Part shown: piece by piece, positions 37,500 to 46,693 of the stretch | How positions within the stretch are numbered: position 1 is the stretch's first letter | Layout of the letters: each line of letters opens with the position of its first letter | Assembly: GCF_003993775.1 (NCBI RefSeq) | Contig: NZ_RJRZ01000015.1 | Location: 1-64,000 of the forward strand | Source of the DNA: Frigidibacter oleivorans | Lineage (GTDB): Bacteria; Pseudomonadota; Alphaproteobacteria; Rhodobacterales; Rhodobacteraceae | Reading direction: 5' to 3' | DNA length: 64,000 bases | Position numbers and translations under genes: made by a program | Notes under the pieces: model-generated | Told to the model about the DNA's origin: nothing | Seen by the model: only the letters and a program-made list of their open reading frames with translations | Database searches by the model: none

Positions 37500-37571
37500 G
37501 GACGCGCCCCTTCCTCCCGGGGGCGCGTCCCAAACCCCCGGGGCCGGCCGCGCGACATCGCGGCCGGCCCC
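37500..37571 (+). terminator. Double GC hairpin after luxI
   Basis: Hairpin 1 has an 11-bp perfect stem (GGACGCGCCCC at 37500-37510 with 37520-37530). Hairpin 2 has a 13-bp perfect stem (GGGGCCGGCCGCG at 37540-37552 with 37559-37571). Neither is followed by a T-run. Together they separate luxRI from rarA; termination may be inefficient or Rho-assisted. Confidence 0.6.
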
Positions 37572-37626
37572 GATGCATTGAACGGGCGCCGCTTCCCCCG
37601 CGCCGCGGCCGGCGATAAAAGGGGCC

Positions 37627-38958
37627 ATGTCAGACCTTTTCGACAGACCGCCCCAGAACGGCGCCCCCGACGGTCCGCGCAAGGCGGGCGCCGCGCCGCG
37701 GCCGCTGGCGGACCGGATCCGGCCCGCCGCCCTGTCCGAGGTGATCGGCCAGGAACATGTGCTGGGGCCGGATGGTCCGCTGGGGGCGATGCTGGCCGCG
37801 GGATCGCTGTCGTCGCTGATCCTCTGGGGGCCGCCCGGCGTCGGCAAGACGACCATCGCCCGGCTGCTGGCGGATGCGACCGACCTGACCTTCGTGCAGA
37901 TCAGCGCGATCTTCAGCGGCGTCCCCGAACTGCGCAAGGTGTTCGAGGCCGCCAAGCTGCGGCGGAGCCAGGGTCAGGGCACGCTGCTGTTCGTGGACGA
38001 GATCCACCGCTTCAACAAGGCGCAGCAGGACGGCTTCCTGCCGCATATGGAGGACGGGACCATCCTCCTCGTCGGTGCCACCACCGAGAACCCGAGTTTC
38101 GAGCTGAACGCGGCGCTCCTGTCCCGGTCGCAGGTGATCGTGCTGAACCGCCTGACCCCCGCCGATCTGGAACGGCTGGTCCAGCGCGCAGAGCAGGAGG
38201 CCGGGCGCCCGCTGCCCCTGACCGCCCCGGCGCGCGAGGCGTTGATCGAGATGGCGGATGGCGACGGGCGGGCGGCGCTGAACCTCGTCGAACAGGTGCT
38301 GGCCTGGAAGGTGGAAGGCAAGCTCGACCCGCAGGCGCTGGCGCAGCGGCTGATGCGGCGGGCGGCGAAATACGACAAGTCGGGCGACGAACATTTCAAC
38401 CTGATCTCTGCCCTGCACAAGTCGGTGCGCGGCTCGGACCCGGATGCCGCGCTCTATTGGTTCGCGCGAATGCTGGAGGGGGGCGAGGATCCGCGCTACC
38501 TCGCCCGGCGGCTGGTGCGGATGGCGGTGGAGGATATCGGGCTCGCCGATCCGCAATGCCAGACGCAATGCCTGCACGCCTGGGAGATCTATGAACGGCT
38601 CGGCAGCCCCGAGGGCGAACTGGCGCTGGCGCAGGCGGTGATCTACCTCGCGCTCGCGCCCAAGTCGAACGCCGGCTATGTCGCCTACAAGGCGGCGCGG
38701 GCCGAGGCGCGGCGCAGCGGGTCGGAACCGCCGCCGAAGCACATCCTGAACGCGCCGACCCGGCTGATGAAGGATCAGGGCTATGGCGCGGGCTATGCCT
38801 ATGACCATGACGCCGAGGACGGCTTTTCCGGGCAGGACTATTTCCCCGAAGGCATGCGCCGGCCGCTGCTCTACCAGCCCGTCGAACGCGGCTTCGAACG
38901 CGAGCTGAAAAAGCGGCTCGAGTTCTTCGCGCGGCTCCGCGACAAGCGCCGGACCTGA
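37627..38958 (+). CDS. rarA: Replication-associated recombination protein A (MgsA-type AAA+ ATPase)
   Basis: A clamp-loader-related AAA+ ATPase that acts at stalled replication forks. The 443 residues carry Walker A GPPGVGKTT starting at 68 and Walker B DEIH at 124-127 (LLFVDEIHRFNKAQQDGFLP). Sensor 1 is GATTENPSFELN. The C-terminal MgsA tetramerisation domain contains ALYWFARMLEGGEDPRYLAR and AEARRSGSEPPPKHILNAPT. The length is normal. It follows the luxRI hairpins and precedes crcB after 121 bases; rarA-crcB-rluC order is common in Rhodobacteraceae. Confidence 0.96.
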   Translation: MSDLFDRPPQNGAPDGPRKAGAAPRPLADRIRPAALSEVIGQEHVLGPDGPLGAMLAAGSLSSLILWGPPGVGKTTIARLLADATDLTFVQISAIFSGVPELRKVFEAAKLRRSQGQGTLLFVDEIHRFNKAQQDGFLPHMEDGTILLVGATTENPSFELNAALLSRSQVIVLNRLTPADLERLVQRAEQEAGRPLPLTAPAREALIEMADGDGRAALNLVEQVLAWKVEGKLDPQALAQRLMRRAAKYDKSGDEHFNLISALHKSVRGSDPDAALYWFARMLEGGEDPRYLARRLVRMAVEDIGLADPQCQTQCLHAWEIYERLGSPEGELALAQAVIYLALAPKSNAGYVAYKAARAEARRSGSEPPPKHILNAPTRLMKDQGYGAGYAYDHDAEDGFSGQDYFPEGMRRPLLYQPVERGFERELKKRLEFFARLRDKRRT

Positions 38959-39079
38959 CCTTCTGCACCTGATGCAGCCCTGCGGGGGGGCCGGGGCGCG
39001 CCAGGTCCCCCGGCGCGCAGCCCCCTGAAGCCCCCCCGTGCCGGTTGACTTTCCGCCCCCTCCGATCCAGTGAGACGGG

Positions 39080-39454
39080 ATGATCCAGACGCTTTTTCAG
39101 GTCGCCCTCGGCGGCGCGCTCGGCGCTTCGGCCCGCTGGCTGACAGGTGTGGCGGTGCTGCGCCTGATCGGGCCGGGATTCCCCTGGGCCACGCTGCTGG
39201 TGAACGTGCTGGGCTCGTTCCTGATGGGGGTTCTGGTGCTTGTCCTCGCGGGCTGGGGCAACCGCTATGCGCCCTTCGCGATGACCGGCCTTCTGGGCGG
39301 CTTCACCACCTTCTCGGCCTTCTCGCTCGACACGGTGACGCTGTGGGAGCGTGGCCAGCCGGAACTGGCACTGGCCTATGTCGCGGCTTCGGTCCTGCTG
39401 TCGCTGTCGGCGCTGGCGGCGGGGCTGGTCCTGGCGCGGGCGGTGCTGGCATGA
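39080..39454 (+). CDS. crcB: Fluoride efflux channel CrcB/Fluc
   Basis: A small dual-topology fluoride channel of the inner membrane. The 124 residues have four hydrophobic spans. Family motifs present are GGALGASARW (11-20), LLVNVLGSFLMG and GGFTTFSAFSLD with the pore Phe/Thr/Ser residues. The start ATG at 39080 has a weak leader. I looked for a fluoride riboswitch upstream and saw none. The stop overlaps the pseudouridine synthase ATG (ATGA). Confidence 0.95.
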   Translation: MIQTLFQVALGGALGASARWLTGVAVLRLIGPGFPWATLLVNVLGSFLMGVLVLVLAGWGNRYAPFAMTGLLGGFTTFSAFSLDTVTLWERGQPELALAYVAASVLLSLSALAAGLVLARAVLA

Positions 39455-40518
39455 GCGGCGTGCAACTGGTGCAGGTGACCGAGGCCGAGGGCGAGGCGCG
39501 GCTCGACCGCTGGATGAAGCGGCGCTTTCCGCAGGTGACGCAGGGCGCCATCGAAAAGCTGTGCCGCACCGGCCAGATCCGGGTGGACGGGGCGCGGGCC
39601 AAGGCCTCGACCCGCGTCGCGCCGGGGATGGAGGTGCGCGTGCCGCCGCTGCCCGAGGCGAAGCCCGCCGAGGCGACCGAGGACGCCGCCGCGCCCGAGA
39701 CGCGGCGCCCTGCGATCCCCGCCGCCGATGCCGAGATGATCCAGGCCGCGGTGCTGTGGAAGGACGAACACATCATCGCGCTGAACAAGCCGCCGGGCCT
39801 GCCCTCGCAGGGCGGATCGGGGCAGGGGGGGCGGCATGTCGACGGGCTGACGCCCGCGCTGATGTTCGGCTACAAGGACCGGCCGAAGCTGGTGCACCGG
39901 CTGGACAAGGATACGTCGGGCGTGCTGCTCTTGGCCCGCACCGACCGGGTCGCCCGCGCCCTGTCCGAGGCATTCCGGCTGAAGACCACGCGCAAGATCT
40001 ACTGGGCCGCGGTGGCGGGGGTGCCGAACCCGCGGATGGGCACCATCCGCTTCGGCCTCGTCAAGGCGGCGGGCCGGGGCGGGTCGGGCGACGAGCGGAT
40101 GATCTGCATTCACCCGTCGAAAGTCGACCAGACCGAAGGCGCCAAGCGCGCGACCACCGATTATGCCGTGCTCGACGCGCTCGGCACCCGCGCCGCCTGG
40201 GTGGCGCTGGTGCCGATCACCGGGCGCACGCATCAGCTGCGCGCGCATATGGCCGAGATCGGTCACCCGATCGCCGGCGACGGCAAGTATGGCGGGTCCG
40301 GGCAGGAAAACCTCGGCGACGGCTGGGGCGCGAACCTCGGCGGCGAGATCAGCCGCAAGCTGCACCTGCACGCCCGCCAGATCAGCTTCGACCACCCGAT
40401 CACGAAGAAGCGCATCACCCTGACCGCGCCGCTGCCCGATCACATGGCGCGGACGTGGAAGACGCTGGGCTGGAACGAACGCGACGTGCCCGCCGATCCG
40501 TTCCAGGAGCCGACGTGA
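39451..40518 (+). CDS. RluC/RluD-family 23S rRNA pseudouridine synthase
   Basis: Isomerises uridine to pseudouridine in rRNA. The start is ATG 39451, overlapping crcB by ATGA; the long frame from 39070 belongs to another register. The 355 residues have an S4 RNA-binding domain (about 17-65) and a catalytic domain with HRLDKDTSG at 149-157, Asp152 being the nucleophile. The ITGRTHQLRAHMAEIGHPI motif follows. An Ala/Glu/Pro linker (about 66-92) joins them. RluC (U955/2504/2580) is the most likely specificity but RluD-type cannot be excluded. Part of a four-gene overlapping operon. Confidence 0.9.
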   Translation: MSGVQLVQVTEAEGEARLDRWMKRRFPQVTQGAIEKLCRTGQIRVDGARAKASTRVAPGMEVRVPPLPEAKPAEATEDAAAPETRRPAIPAADAEMIQAAVLWKDEHIIALNKPPGLPSQGGSGQGGRHVDGLTPALMFGYKDRPKLVHRLDKDTSGVLLLARTDRVARALSEAFRLKTTRKIYWAAVAGVPNPRMGTIRFGLVKAAGRGGSGDERMICIHPSKVDQTEGAKRATTDYAVLDALGTRAAWVALVPITGRTHQLRAHMAEIGHPIAGDGKYGGSGQENLGDGWGANLGGEISRKLHLHARQISFDHPITKKRITLTAPLPDHMARTWKTLGWNERDVPADPFQEPT

Positions 40519-41189
40519 GCCTGCGTCTTGTCATCTTCGATGTCGACGGCACGCTCGTGGACAGCCAGAACCACATCCATGCCGCGATGACCGAGGGGTT
40601 CCGCAGCGCGGGCCACGCGCCGCCTCCGCTGGACCGGGTGCTGTCGATCGTGGGCCTGTCGCTGCCCGAGGCGGTGGCGGTGCTGGCCCCGGACCTGCCC
40701 CCGGCCGAGCGCGACGCGATTGTCGCCGCCTACAAGGCCTCGTTCCAGCGGCTGCGCGTCGCCGGGCTGGCGCCGCTCTATCCCGGCGCGCGCGAGGCGC
40801 TGGTCACGCTGTCGGCGCGGCCGGGGCTGGATCTGGGCATCGCCACCGGCAAGTCGCGGCGCGGGCTGACGCATATCCTGTCGGCGCATGACCTGGCGCG
40901 GATGTTCGTGACGACGCAGGTGGCGGACGATCATCCGTCGAAGCCGCATCCCGCGATGCTGCACGCCGCGCTCGAACAGGCGGGGGTGGACGCGGCCGAG
41001 GCGGTGATGGTCGGCGACACGACCTATGATGTGGAGATGGCGCAGGCGGCCGGCATGGCGGCAATCGGCGTGGGCTGGGGCTATCACAGCGCGCCCGCGC
41101 TGGTCGCGGCGGGGGCCGTGGCGGTGGTGGCGGATTTCGCCGGGCTGCTGGACCGGATCGACGCGCTGACCGTAAGGACATCGGCATGA
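40515..41189 (+). CDS. HAD-superfamily hydrolase (phosphoglycolate-phosphatase-like)
   Basis: A phosphatase of the HAD IA group. The start is GTG 40515, overlapping the previous stop (GTGA). The 224 residues have motif I DVDGTLVDS with nucleophile Asp9 and Asp11, motif II near IATGKSRRG, the motif III lysine in SKPHP and motif IV GDTTYDVEMAQAAG. A helical cap follows motif I. The substrate is not readable; small sugar phosphates or phosphoglycolate are typical. Overlaps crossing to both neighbours suggest translational coupling. Confidence 0.9.
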   Translation: MSLRLVIFDVDGTLVDSQNHIHAAMTEGFRSAGHAPPPLDRVLSIVGLSLPEAVAVLAPDLPPAERDAIVAAYKASFQRLRVAGLAPLYPGAREALVTLSARPGLDLGIATGKSRRGLTHILSAHDLARMFVTTQVADDHPSKPHPAMLHAALEQAGVDAAEAVMVGDTTYDVEMAQAAGMAAIGVGWGYHSAPALVAAGAVAVVADFAGLLDRIDALTVRTSA

Positions 41190-41899
41190 GCGAGTGGAAG
41201 GCGCGGCGGTTCTGGACGGCGGCGGCGGTGGAACCGGCCGCCGGGGGCTTTGCCGTCACGCTCGACGGGCGGCCCGTGCGCACCCCCGGCAAGCGCCCGC
41301 TGGTCCTGCCGACCCGGGCGCTGGCCGAGGCGGTGGCGGCGGAATGGCAGGCGCAGGGCGATACGGTCGATCCCCGCGCAATGCCCGTCACCCGCGCCGC
41401 CAATTCCGCGCTCGATACCGTGGCGCAGAACCGCGCCAGCATCGAGGGGATGATCGCGGCCTATGGTGCCAGCGACCTTCTGTGCTATCGGGCCGAGGCG
41501 CCGGAGGCACTGGTGGCGCGGCAGGCGGCGGAATGGGATCCGCTGCTGGACTGGGCTGCCCGCGACCTGGGCGCGCCGCTGCGGGTGACGGCCGGCGTCG
41601 TGCCGGTCGATCAGCCGCCCGAAAGCCTCGCGGCCCTGGCCGCGCGGCTGGCGGCGCTGACCGACATGGAACTGACGGCGATGCACGATCTGGTGGCGCT
41701 CAGCGGCTCGCTGGTGCTGGGCCTCGCCGCAGCCGATGGCCTGCACCCGCCGGAAGACATCTGGCGCCTGTCCCGAATCGACGAGGATCATCAGGCCTCG
41801 GAATGGGGTGTCGACGAAGAGGCGGCAGAGGTGGCCGCGCGCAAGCGGGCGGACTTCCTGCAGGCGCATCGTCTGCTGCGGCTGGCCCGCGCGGAGTAA
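41186..41899 (+). CDS. ATP12-family F1-ATPase assembly chaperone
   Basis: ATP12 homologues chaperone the F1 alpha subunit in mitochondria and occur in alphaproteobacteria. The 237 residues start MSEWKARRFWTAAAVEPAAG, with the typical VTLDGRPVRTPGKRPLVLPT segment, VTRAANSALDTV, a DLLCYRAEAPEALVARQ motif and the C-terminal SRIDEDHQASEWGVDEEAAE. It begins at ATGA overlapping the HAD gene and closes the crcB operon. ATP synthase genes are not in the window. Confidence 0.94.
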   Translation: MSEWKARRFWTAAAVEPAAGGFAVTLDGRPVRTPGKRPLVLPTRALAEAVAAEWQAQGDTVDPRAMPVTRAANSALDTVAQNRASIEGMIAAYGASDLLCYRAEAPEALVARQAAEWDPLLDWAARDLGAPLRVTAGVVPVDQPPESLAALAARLAALTDMELTAMHDLVALSGSLVLGLAAADGLHPPEDIWRLSRIDEDHQASEWGVDEEAAEVAARKRADFLQAHRLLRLARAE

Positions 41900-41959
41900 C
41901 GCCCGCGCGCCGCCCCGGAGCCGGTGGCAAACCATGGATCTGGCGGCATTGAAGCGGCC

Positions 41960-42043
41960 TGCCCAAAGGCTGGGCAAGTGCCAAGCGGCTGGGCAAATGC
42001 CCTCCCGTTCGCCTTGACTGGCCAATCAAAATCGGCCCACACT
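41960..42043 (+). promoter_or_regulatory. Upstream region of bztA: inverted/direct repeats and possible promoter
   Basis: TGCCCA-N5-TGGGCA (41960-41976) is a 17-bp inverted repeat. The 15-bp GGCTGGGCAAGTGCC recurs 19 bases on with one change (41968-41982, 41987-42001). TTGACT at 42014-42019 with CACACT at 42038-42043 (18-base spacer) is a possible promoter. The 17-bp dyad has the geometry of NtrC sites (TGCACC-N5-GGTGCA), but the bases differ. Confidence 0.4.
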
Positions 42044-42131
42044 CCGCTCATTGAGGACACCCTCAAGACGCAACCGGTCAGCGGCTGCGCGAAATACCGC
42101 CGTCCGGGCGGCAACTCAGGAAGAGGTAAGC

Positions 42132-43151
42132 ATGAACAGAACCGTATTTCTTGGCACGCTGGCGGCTGCCGGCCTGTCCGCGGGCCTTGCCGGTGCGGCT
42201 ACGCTGGATGACGTCAAGGCGCGCGACGAACTGAACTGCGGCGTGAACACCGGCCTCGTGGGCTTTGCCGCACCGGATGCCAGCGGCGCCTGGTCGGGCT
42301 TCGACGTGGCCATCTGCAAGGCCGTCGCGGCGGCGGTTCTGGGCGATGCCAACAAGGTGAAGTACGTGCCCACCACCGGCCAAACCCGCTTTACCGCGCT
42401 GGCCTCGGGCGAGGTCGACATCCTGTCGCGCAACACCACCTGGACCTTCTCGCGCGATGCCGACCTGAAGTTCACCTTCGTGGGCGTCAACTACTATGAC
42501 GGCCAGGGCTTCATGGTGAACAAGTCGCTGGGCGTCAGCTCGGCCAAGGAACTCGACGGCGCCACGATCTGCATCCAGACCGGCACCACGACCGAGCTGA
42601 ACCTCGCCGACTACTTCAAGACCAACAACATGAGCTATCAGCCGGTCCCGATCGAGACCAATGCCGAGGGCGAACAGCAGTTCCTCGCGGGGGCCTGCGA
42701 TGCCTACACCACCGACGCCTCGGGCCTCGCCGCCACCCGCGCCGCCTTTGCCAACCCCGATGATTTCGTGATTCTGCCCGAGATCATCTCGAAAGAGCCG
42801 CTGGGGCCGCTGGTCCGTCAGGGCGACGACGAATGGGCCGACGTTGTCCGCTGGACGCTGAACGCGCTGATCGCCGCGGAAGAATACGGCATCACCTCGG
42901 CCAATATCGAGGAACGCTCGAAGTCGACCGACAACCCGGAAGTCGCCCGTCTGCTGGGCGCGGGCGAGGACGATCTGGGCGCGATGATCCGGCTCGACAA
43001 GGAATGGGCCAAGCGCGCCATCATGGCGGGCGGCAACTACGGCGAAATCTTCGCCGCGACGATCGGTGAATCGACCCCGATCGGCCTCGCCCGCGGCCTG
43101 AACGCGCAGTGGACCCAGGGCGGGCTGCTCTACACTCCGCCGTTCCGCTAA
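42132..43151 (+). CDS. bztA: Amino acid ABC transporter substrate-binding protein (BztA/AapJ type)
   Basis: Periplasmic binding protein for general or acidic amino acids. The start ATG 42132 follows AGGAAGAGGTAAGC; the in-frame ATG at 42051 would bury the signal peptide. Residues 1-23 are the signal peptide (LGTLAAAGLSAGLAGAA). The mature SBP_bac_3 fold has LNCGVNTGLVGFA, SGFDVAICKAVAAAVLGD, DILSRNTTWTFSRD and the hinge region AGACDAYTTDASGLAATR. The 339 residues match AapJ/BztA. R. capsulatus BztABCD imports Glu, Gln, Asp and Asn; the same range is inferred. A GNRA-loop hairpin follows. Confidence 0.95.
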   Translation: MNRTVFLGTLAAAGLSAGLAGAATLDDVKARDELNCGVNTGLVGFAAPDASGAWSGFDVAICKAVAAAVLGDANKVKYVPTTGQTRFTALASGEVDILSRNTTWTFSRDADLKFTFVGVNYYDGQGFMVNKSLGVSSAKELDGATICIQTGTTTELNLADYFKTNNMSYQPVPIETNAEGEQQFLAGACDAYTTDASGLAATRAAFANPDDFVILPEIISKEPLGPLVRQGDDEWADVVRWTLNALIAAEEYGITSANIEERSKSTDNPEVARLLGAGEDDLGAMIRLDKEWAKRAIMAGGNYGEIFAATIGESTPIGLARGLNAQWTQGGLLYTPPFR

Positions 43152-43162
43152 GAACCGGCCCC

Positions 43163-43188
43163 GGGGGCGCGCCGCGAGGTGCGCCCCC
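43163..43188 (+). promoter_or_regulatory. Stable intercistronic hairpin bztA-bztB
   Basis: An 11-bp stem (43163-43173 with 43178-43188, one G-T) capped by a GCGA (GNRA) tetraloop, without T-run. It sits between the binding protein and first permease genes, where stem-loops often protect the upstream mRNA so that the binding protein is made in excess. Confidence 0.65.
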
Positions 43189-43282
43189 GATGCTTCCAAC
43201 GGGGTGACCGGACCGCAGGGCGCTTGACGCCCGCCAATCAGGCCAAAGGCCGCGCGGGACCGGGATCAGGGGATGACATATA

Positions 43283-44560
43283 ATGACGATCGCCACCGAT
43301 CCGCCGAAGGACTCCTTTCGGCTGAGCATGTTGCTGTACGACACGCGCTATCGCGCGCTGACCATCCAGGTCGTCGTGCTGCTGCTGTTCATGGCGGGGG
43401 TTGCCTGGCTGGTGGACAACACCATCCAGAACCTTCAGACGCTGGGCAAGGATTTCAGCTTCGGCTTCCTGACCAACCGGGCAGGCTATGACATCAACCA
43501 GCGGCTGATCGCCTATACCAACGACAGCAGCCACGCGCGGGCCATGCTGGTCGGCCTGCTGAACACGCTGCTGGTTTCGGCGATGGCCTGTGCCGCCGCG
43601 ACGGTGATCGGCATCTTCGTCGGCGTGCTGCGCCTGTCGCCGAACTGGCTGATCGCGCGGCTGATGACCGTCTATGTCGAGATGTTCCGCAACATCCCCG
43701 TGCTGCTGTGGATCCTCGTCGCCTATGCCGTCTTCACCGAGGTGACGCCGCAGCCGCGCGACTTTCGCCTGACGCCCGAGATGGAGGCCGCGGGCGAAAC
43801 CCCCGCCGCCTCGATGCTGCTGTTCGACAGCATCGCCATCACCAATCGCGGCACCTCGATCCCCGAACCGCTGTTCGACCGGTCGCTGGGCAATGTCAGC
43901 CTCGGGCTGTTCGATGTCAGCCTCGATCTGGTCGCGCTGGTCGCGGTCATCGTCGCCGCCGTTCTGGCCAACCGGGCGCTGCTGCGGCAGGCGGCCCGCA
44001 TCCAGGACGCGACCGGGCGCCGCCCGACGACATGGTGGAAAAGCCTGCTGATCCTCGTGCTGCCGCCGGTCCTGCTGCTGGTGGCGCTGGGCTTCCATCT
44101 GGGGCTGCCGGAACTGGCGGGCTTCAACTTCCAGGGCGGCATCCTCGTGTCCAACTCGCTGATGGCGCTGTGGCTGGGGCTGACGCTCTATACCGCGGCC
44201 TTCATCGCCGAGGCGGTGCGCGCCGGCATCCTCGCCGTGTCGCGCGGCCAGACCGAGGCCGCCTATGCGCTGGGCCTGCGCCCGCGCCGGACGATGAGCC
44301 TCGTGATCCTGCCGCAGGCGCTGCGGGTGATCGTGCCGCCGCTGATCTCGCAATACCTCAACATCACCAAGAACTCGTCGCTGGCCATCGCCGTGGGCTA
44401 CATGGACCTGCGCGGCACGCTGGGGGGCATCACCCTGAACCAGACGGGGCGCGAGCTGGAGGCGGTGCTGCTGATGATGCTGATCTACCTAATCATCAGC
44501 CTCGTCATCTCGGGCGTGATGAACGTCTACAACAACTCCGTCCGGCTGAAGGAGCGCTGA
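43283..44560 (+). CDS. bztB: Amino acid ABC transporter permease (BztB/AapQ type)
   Basis: First membrane subunit of the amino acid importer. The 425 residues have about eight hydrophobic spans, with a characteristic large insertion between the N-terminal spans and the conserved permease core. The core carries the EAA loop signature SRGQTEAAYALGLRPRRTMS followed by VILPQALRVIVPPLISQYLN. The N-terminal part includes NTLLVSAMACAAATVIGIFV. The ATG at 43283 follows AGGGGATGAC. bztC starts one base after the stop. Confidence 0.95.
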   Translation: MTIATDPPKDSFRLSMLLYDTRYRALTIQVVVLLLFMAGVAWLVDNTIQNLQTLGKDFSFGFLTNRAGYDINQRLIAYTNDSSHARAMLVGLLNTLLVSAMACAAATVIGIFVGVLRLSPNWLIARLMTVYVEMFRNIPVLLWILVAYAVFTEVTPQPRDFRLTPEMEAAGETPAASMLLFDSIAITNRGTSIPEPLFDRSLGNVSLGLFDVSLDLVALVAVIVAAVLANRALLRQAARIQDATGRRPTTWWKSLLILVLPPVLLLVALGFHLGLPELAGFNFQGGILVSNSLMALWLGLTLYTAAFIAEAVRAGILAVSRGQTEAAYALGLRPRRTMSLVILPQALRVIVPPLISQYLNITKNSSLAIAVGYMDLRGTLGGITLNQTGRELEAVLLMMLIYLIISLVISGVMNVYNNSVRLKER

Positions 44561-44561
44561 G

Positions 44562-45881
44562 ATGAGCGATACCCACGCCGAAACCGTCGCCTTCGTCCGG
44601 GAAACGATGCTGCCGCAGGCCGCCCCGCCGGCCAGCCAGACCGGTGCCGTCCGGTGGCTGCGCGAAAACCTGTTCTCGACCTGGGTGAACGGGGCGCTGA
44701 CCGTGCTGGGCCTTCTGGCCATCTTCTGGCTGGGGACGCATCTGCTGCCCTGGTTCCTGCACGGGGTCTGGAACGCCAACTCGCTGGCCGAGTGCCGCGA
44801 GATCATCGCCAACCGCTGGGGCGACGAGGCGAGCGGCGCCTGCTGGGCGGTGATCCGCGAACGCTGGAACCAGTTCCTGTTCGGCTTCTATCCCAGCCAC
44901 CTTTACTGGCGGCCGATCCTGGCGCTGCTGCTGCTGTTCGCGGCGCTGGCGCCGGTGCTGTTCGGCAGCGCGCCGCGGCAGCTGCTGATCCTGTCCCTCG
45001 CCTATCCGGGGCTGGCCTATCTGCTGCTTTGGGGCGGGTCGGTCTGGTTCCCGATCTCGGCCTATCTGGGCTTCGGCGCGGGCATCGCGGCCTTCCTGCT
45101 GCTGCGCCGGGCGGGCCAGTCGCTGCTGGCGCCCATCGTGGCCGTTCTGGCCGCGGTGCTGTGGTGGCTGTTCCTGGCCGGGCCGGTGGAACGCGGGCTG
45201 CAGTCGATGATCCCGCTGGCGATGGAACCGGTGCGGTCCAACGCCTTCGGCGGCTTCGTGCTGTCGATCACCATCGGGGTCGCCGCGATCGCGCTGTCGC
45301 TGCCGCTCGGCATCGTGCTGGCGCTCGGCCGGCGGTCGGACATGTTCCTGGTCAAGGCGCTGTCGGTGGGCTTCATCGAGTTCATCCGCGGCGTGCCGCT
45401 GATCACGCTGCTGTTCACCGCCTCGCTGCTGCTGAACTATTTCCTGCCGCCGGGCACGAATTTCGACATCATCCTGCGCGTCATCATCATGGTGACGCTG
45501 TTCGCCGCCGCCTATATCGCCGAGGTCATCCGCGGCGGGCTGGCGGCGCTGCCGCGCGGCCAGTACGAGGCGGCCGATGCGCTCGGCCTCGACTACTTCA
45601 AGTCGATGCGGCTGATCATCCTGCCGCAGGCGCTGAAGATCTCGATCCCCGGCATCGTGTCCACCTTCATCGGCCTGTTCAAGGACACCACGCTGGTGAT
45701 CTTCGTGGGTCTGCTCGACCCGCTGAAGGGCATCACCGACGCCGTCCGCGCCGCGATCGAGTGGAAGGGGATCTACTGGGAACCCTTCATCTTCGTCGGC
45801 GCCATCTTCTTCGTCTTCAACTTCGCCATGTCGCGCTACTCGATGCATCTCGAGCGCCGGCTGAAGCGCGATCACCGCTGA
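44562..45881 (+). CDS. bztC: Amino acid ABC transporter permease (BztC/AapM type)
   Basis: Second membrane subunit, pairing with BztB. The 439 residues begin with a soluble stretch of about 40 residues, then eight or more hydrophobic spans. Unlike BztB it has a long extra multi-span segment ([20 protein letters not shown] to [15 protein letters not shown]) before the core. The EAA loop reads [20 protein letters not shown], then [20 protein letters not shown]. The start lies one base after bztB, implying coupling. Confidence 0.95.
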   Translation: MSDTHAETVAFVRETMLPQAAPPASQTGAVRWLRENLFSTWVNGALTVLGLLAIFWLGTHLLPWFLHGVWNANSLAECREIIANRWGDEASGACWAVIRERWNQFLFGFYPSHLYWRPILALLLLFAALAPVLFGSAPRQLLILSLAYPGLAYLLLWGGSVWFPISAYLGFGAGIAAFLLLRRAGQSLLAPIVAVLAAVLWWLFLAGPVERGLQSMIPLAMEPVRSNAFGGFVLSITIGVAAIALSLPLGIVLALGRRSDMFLVKALSVGFIEFIRGVPLITLLFTASLLLNYFLPPGTNFDIILRVIIMVTLFAAAYIAEVIRGGLAALPRGQYEAADALGLDYFKSMRLIILPQALKISIPGIVSTFIGLFKDTTLVIFVGLLDPLKGITDAVRAAIEWKGIYWEPFIFVGAIFFVFNFAMSRYSMHLERRLKRDHR

Positions 45882-45891
45882 GGAACCCCGC

Positions 45892-46677
45892 ATGGAAACC
45901 ATCGAACGCGCGATCGACCGCAGCCACATGCAGGTCTCGGACGAGGTCGCGGTGCAGATCACGCAGATGAACAAGTGGTACGGCCAGTTCCACGTGCTGC
46001 GCGACATCAACCTGACCGTGAACAAGGGCGAACGCATCGTCATCGCCGGCCCCTCCGGGTCGGGGAAATCGACGCTGATCCGCTGCATCAACCGGCTGGA
46101 GGAACATCAGTCGGGCCGGATCGTGGTGGACGGCACCGAACTGACCAGCGACCTGAAGAACATCGACAAGGTCCGGTCCGAGGTCGGGATGGTGTTCCAG
46201 CACTTCAACCTGTTCCCGCATCTGACCATCCTCGAGAACTGCACGCTGGCGCCGATATGGGTGCGCAAGGTGCCGAAGAAGGAAGCCGAGGACACGGCCA
46301 TGCATTTCCTGCACAAGGTCAAGATCCCGGAACAGGCGCACAAGTATCCGGGCCAGCTGTCCGGCGGCCAGCAGCAGCGGGTGGCCATCGCCCGGTCGCT
46401 GTGCATGCGGCCGCGGATCATGCTGTTCGACGAACCGACCTCGGCGCTGGACCCCGAGATGATCAAGGAAGTGCTCGACACGATGATCGAGCTGGCCGAA
46501 GAGGGCATGACCATGCTCTGCGTCACCCACGAGATGGGCTTTGCCCAGGCGGTGGCGAACCGGGTGATCTTCATGGATCAGGGCCAGATCGTCGAACAGA
46601 ACGAGCCCTATGCCTTCTTCAACAACCCGCAGAGCGAACGGACGAAGCTGTTCCTCAGCCAGATCCTCGGGCACTGA
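45892..46677 (+). CDS. bztD: Amino acid ABC transporter ATP-binding protein (BztD/AapP type)
   Basis: The ATPase of the importer, on the cytoplasmic face. The 261 residues have Walker A GPSGSGKS (53-60), the Q-loop in [13 protein letters not shown], signature LSGGQQQR, Walker [13 protein letters not shown] and the switch histidine in VTHEMGFAQ. It has a longer N-terminus (about 20 residues) than minimal family members. It completes bztABCD; a 9-bp GC hairpin (46694-46715) follows, and sixA converges on it. Confidence 0.96.
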   Translation: METIERAIDRSHMQVSDEVAVQITQMNKWYGQFHVLRDINLTVNKGERIVIAGPSGSGKSTLIRCINRLEEHQSGRIVVDGTELTSDLKNIDKVRSEVGMVFQHFNLFPHLTILENCTLAPIWVRKVPKKEAEDTAMHFLHKVKIPEQAHKYPGQLSGGQQQRVAIARSLCMRPRIMLFDEPTSALDPEMIKEVLDTMIELAEEGMTMLCVTHEMGFAQAVANRVIFMDQGQIVEQNEPYAFFNNPQSERTKLFLSQILGH

Positions 46678-46693
46678 GGGCCGGGATCGGAGC

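Noticed and set aside
38959-39079. Fluoride riboswitch before crcB
   Set aside because: The gap is a G/C-run-rich stretch with no recognisable riboswitch core; TTGACT at 39045 has no acceptable -10 either.
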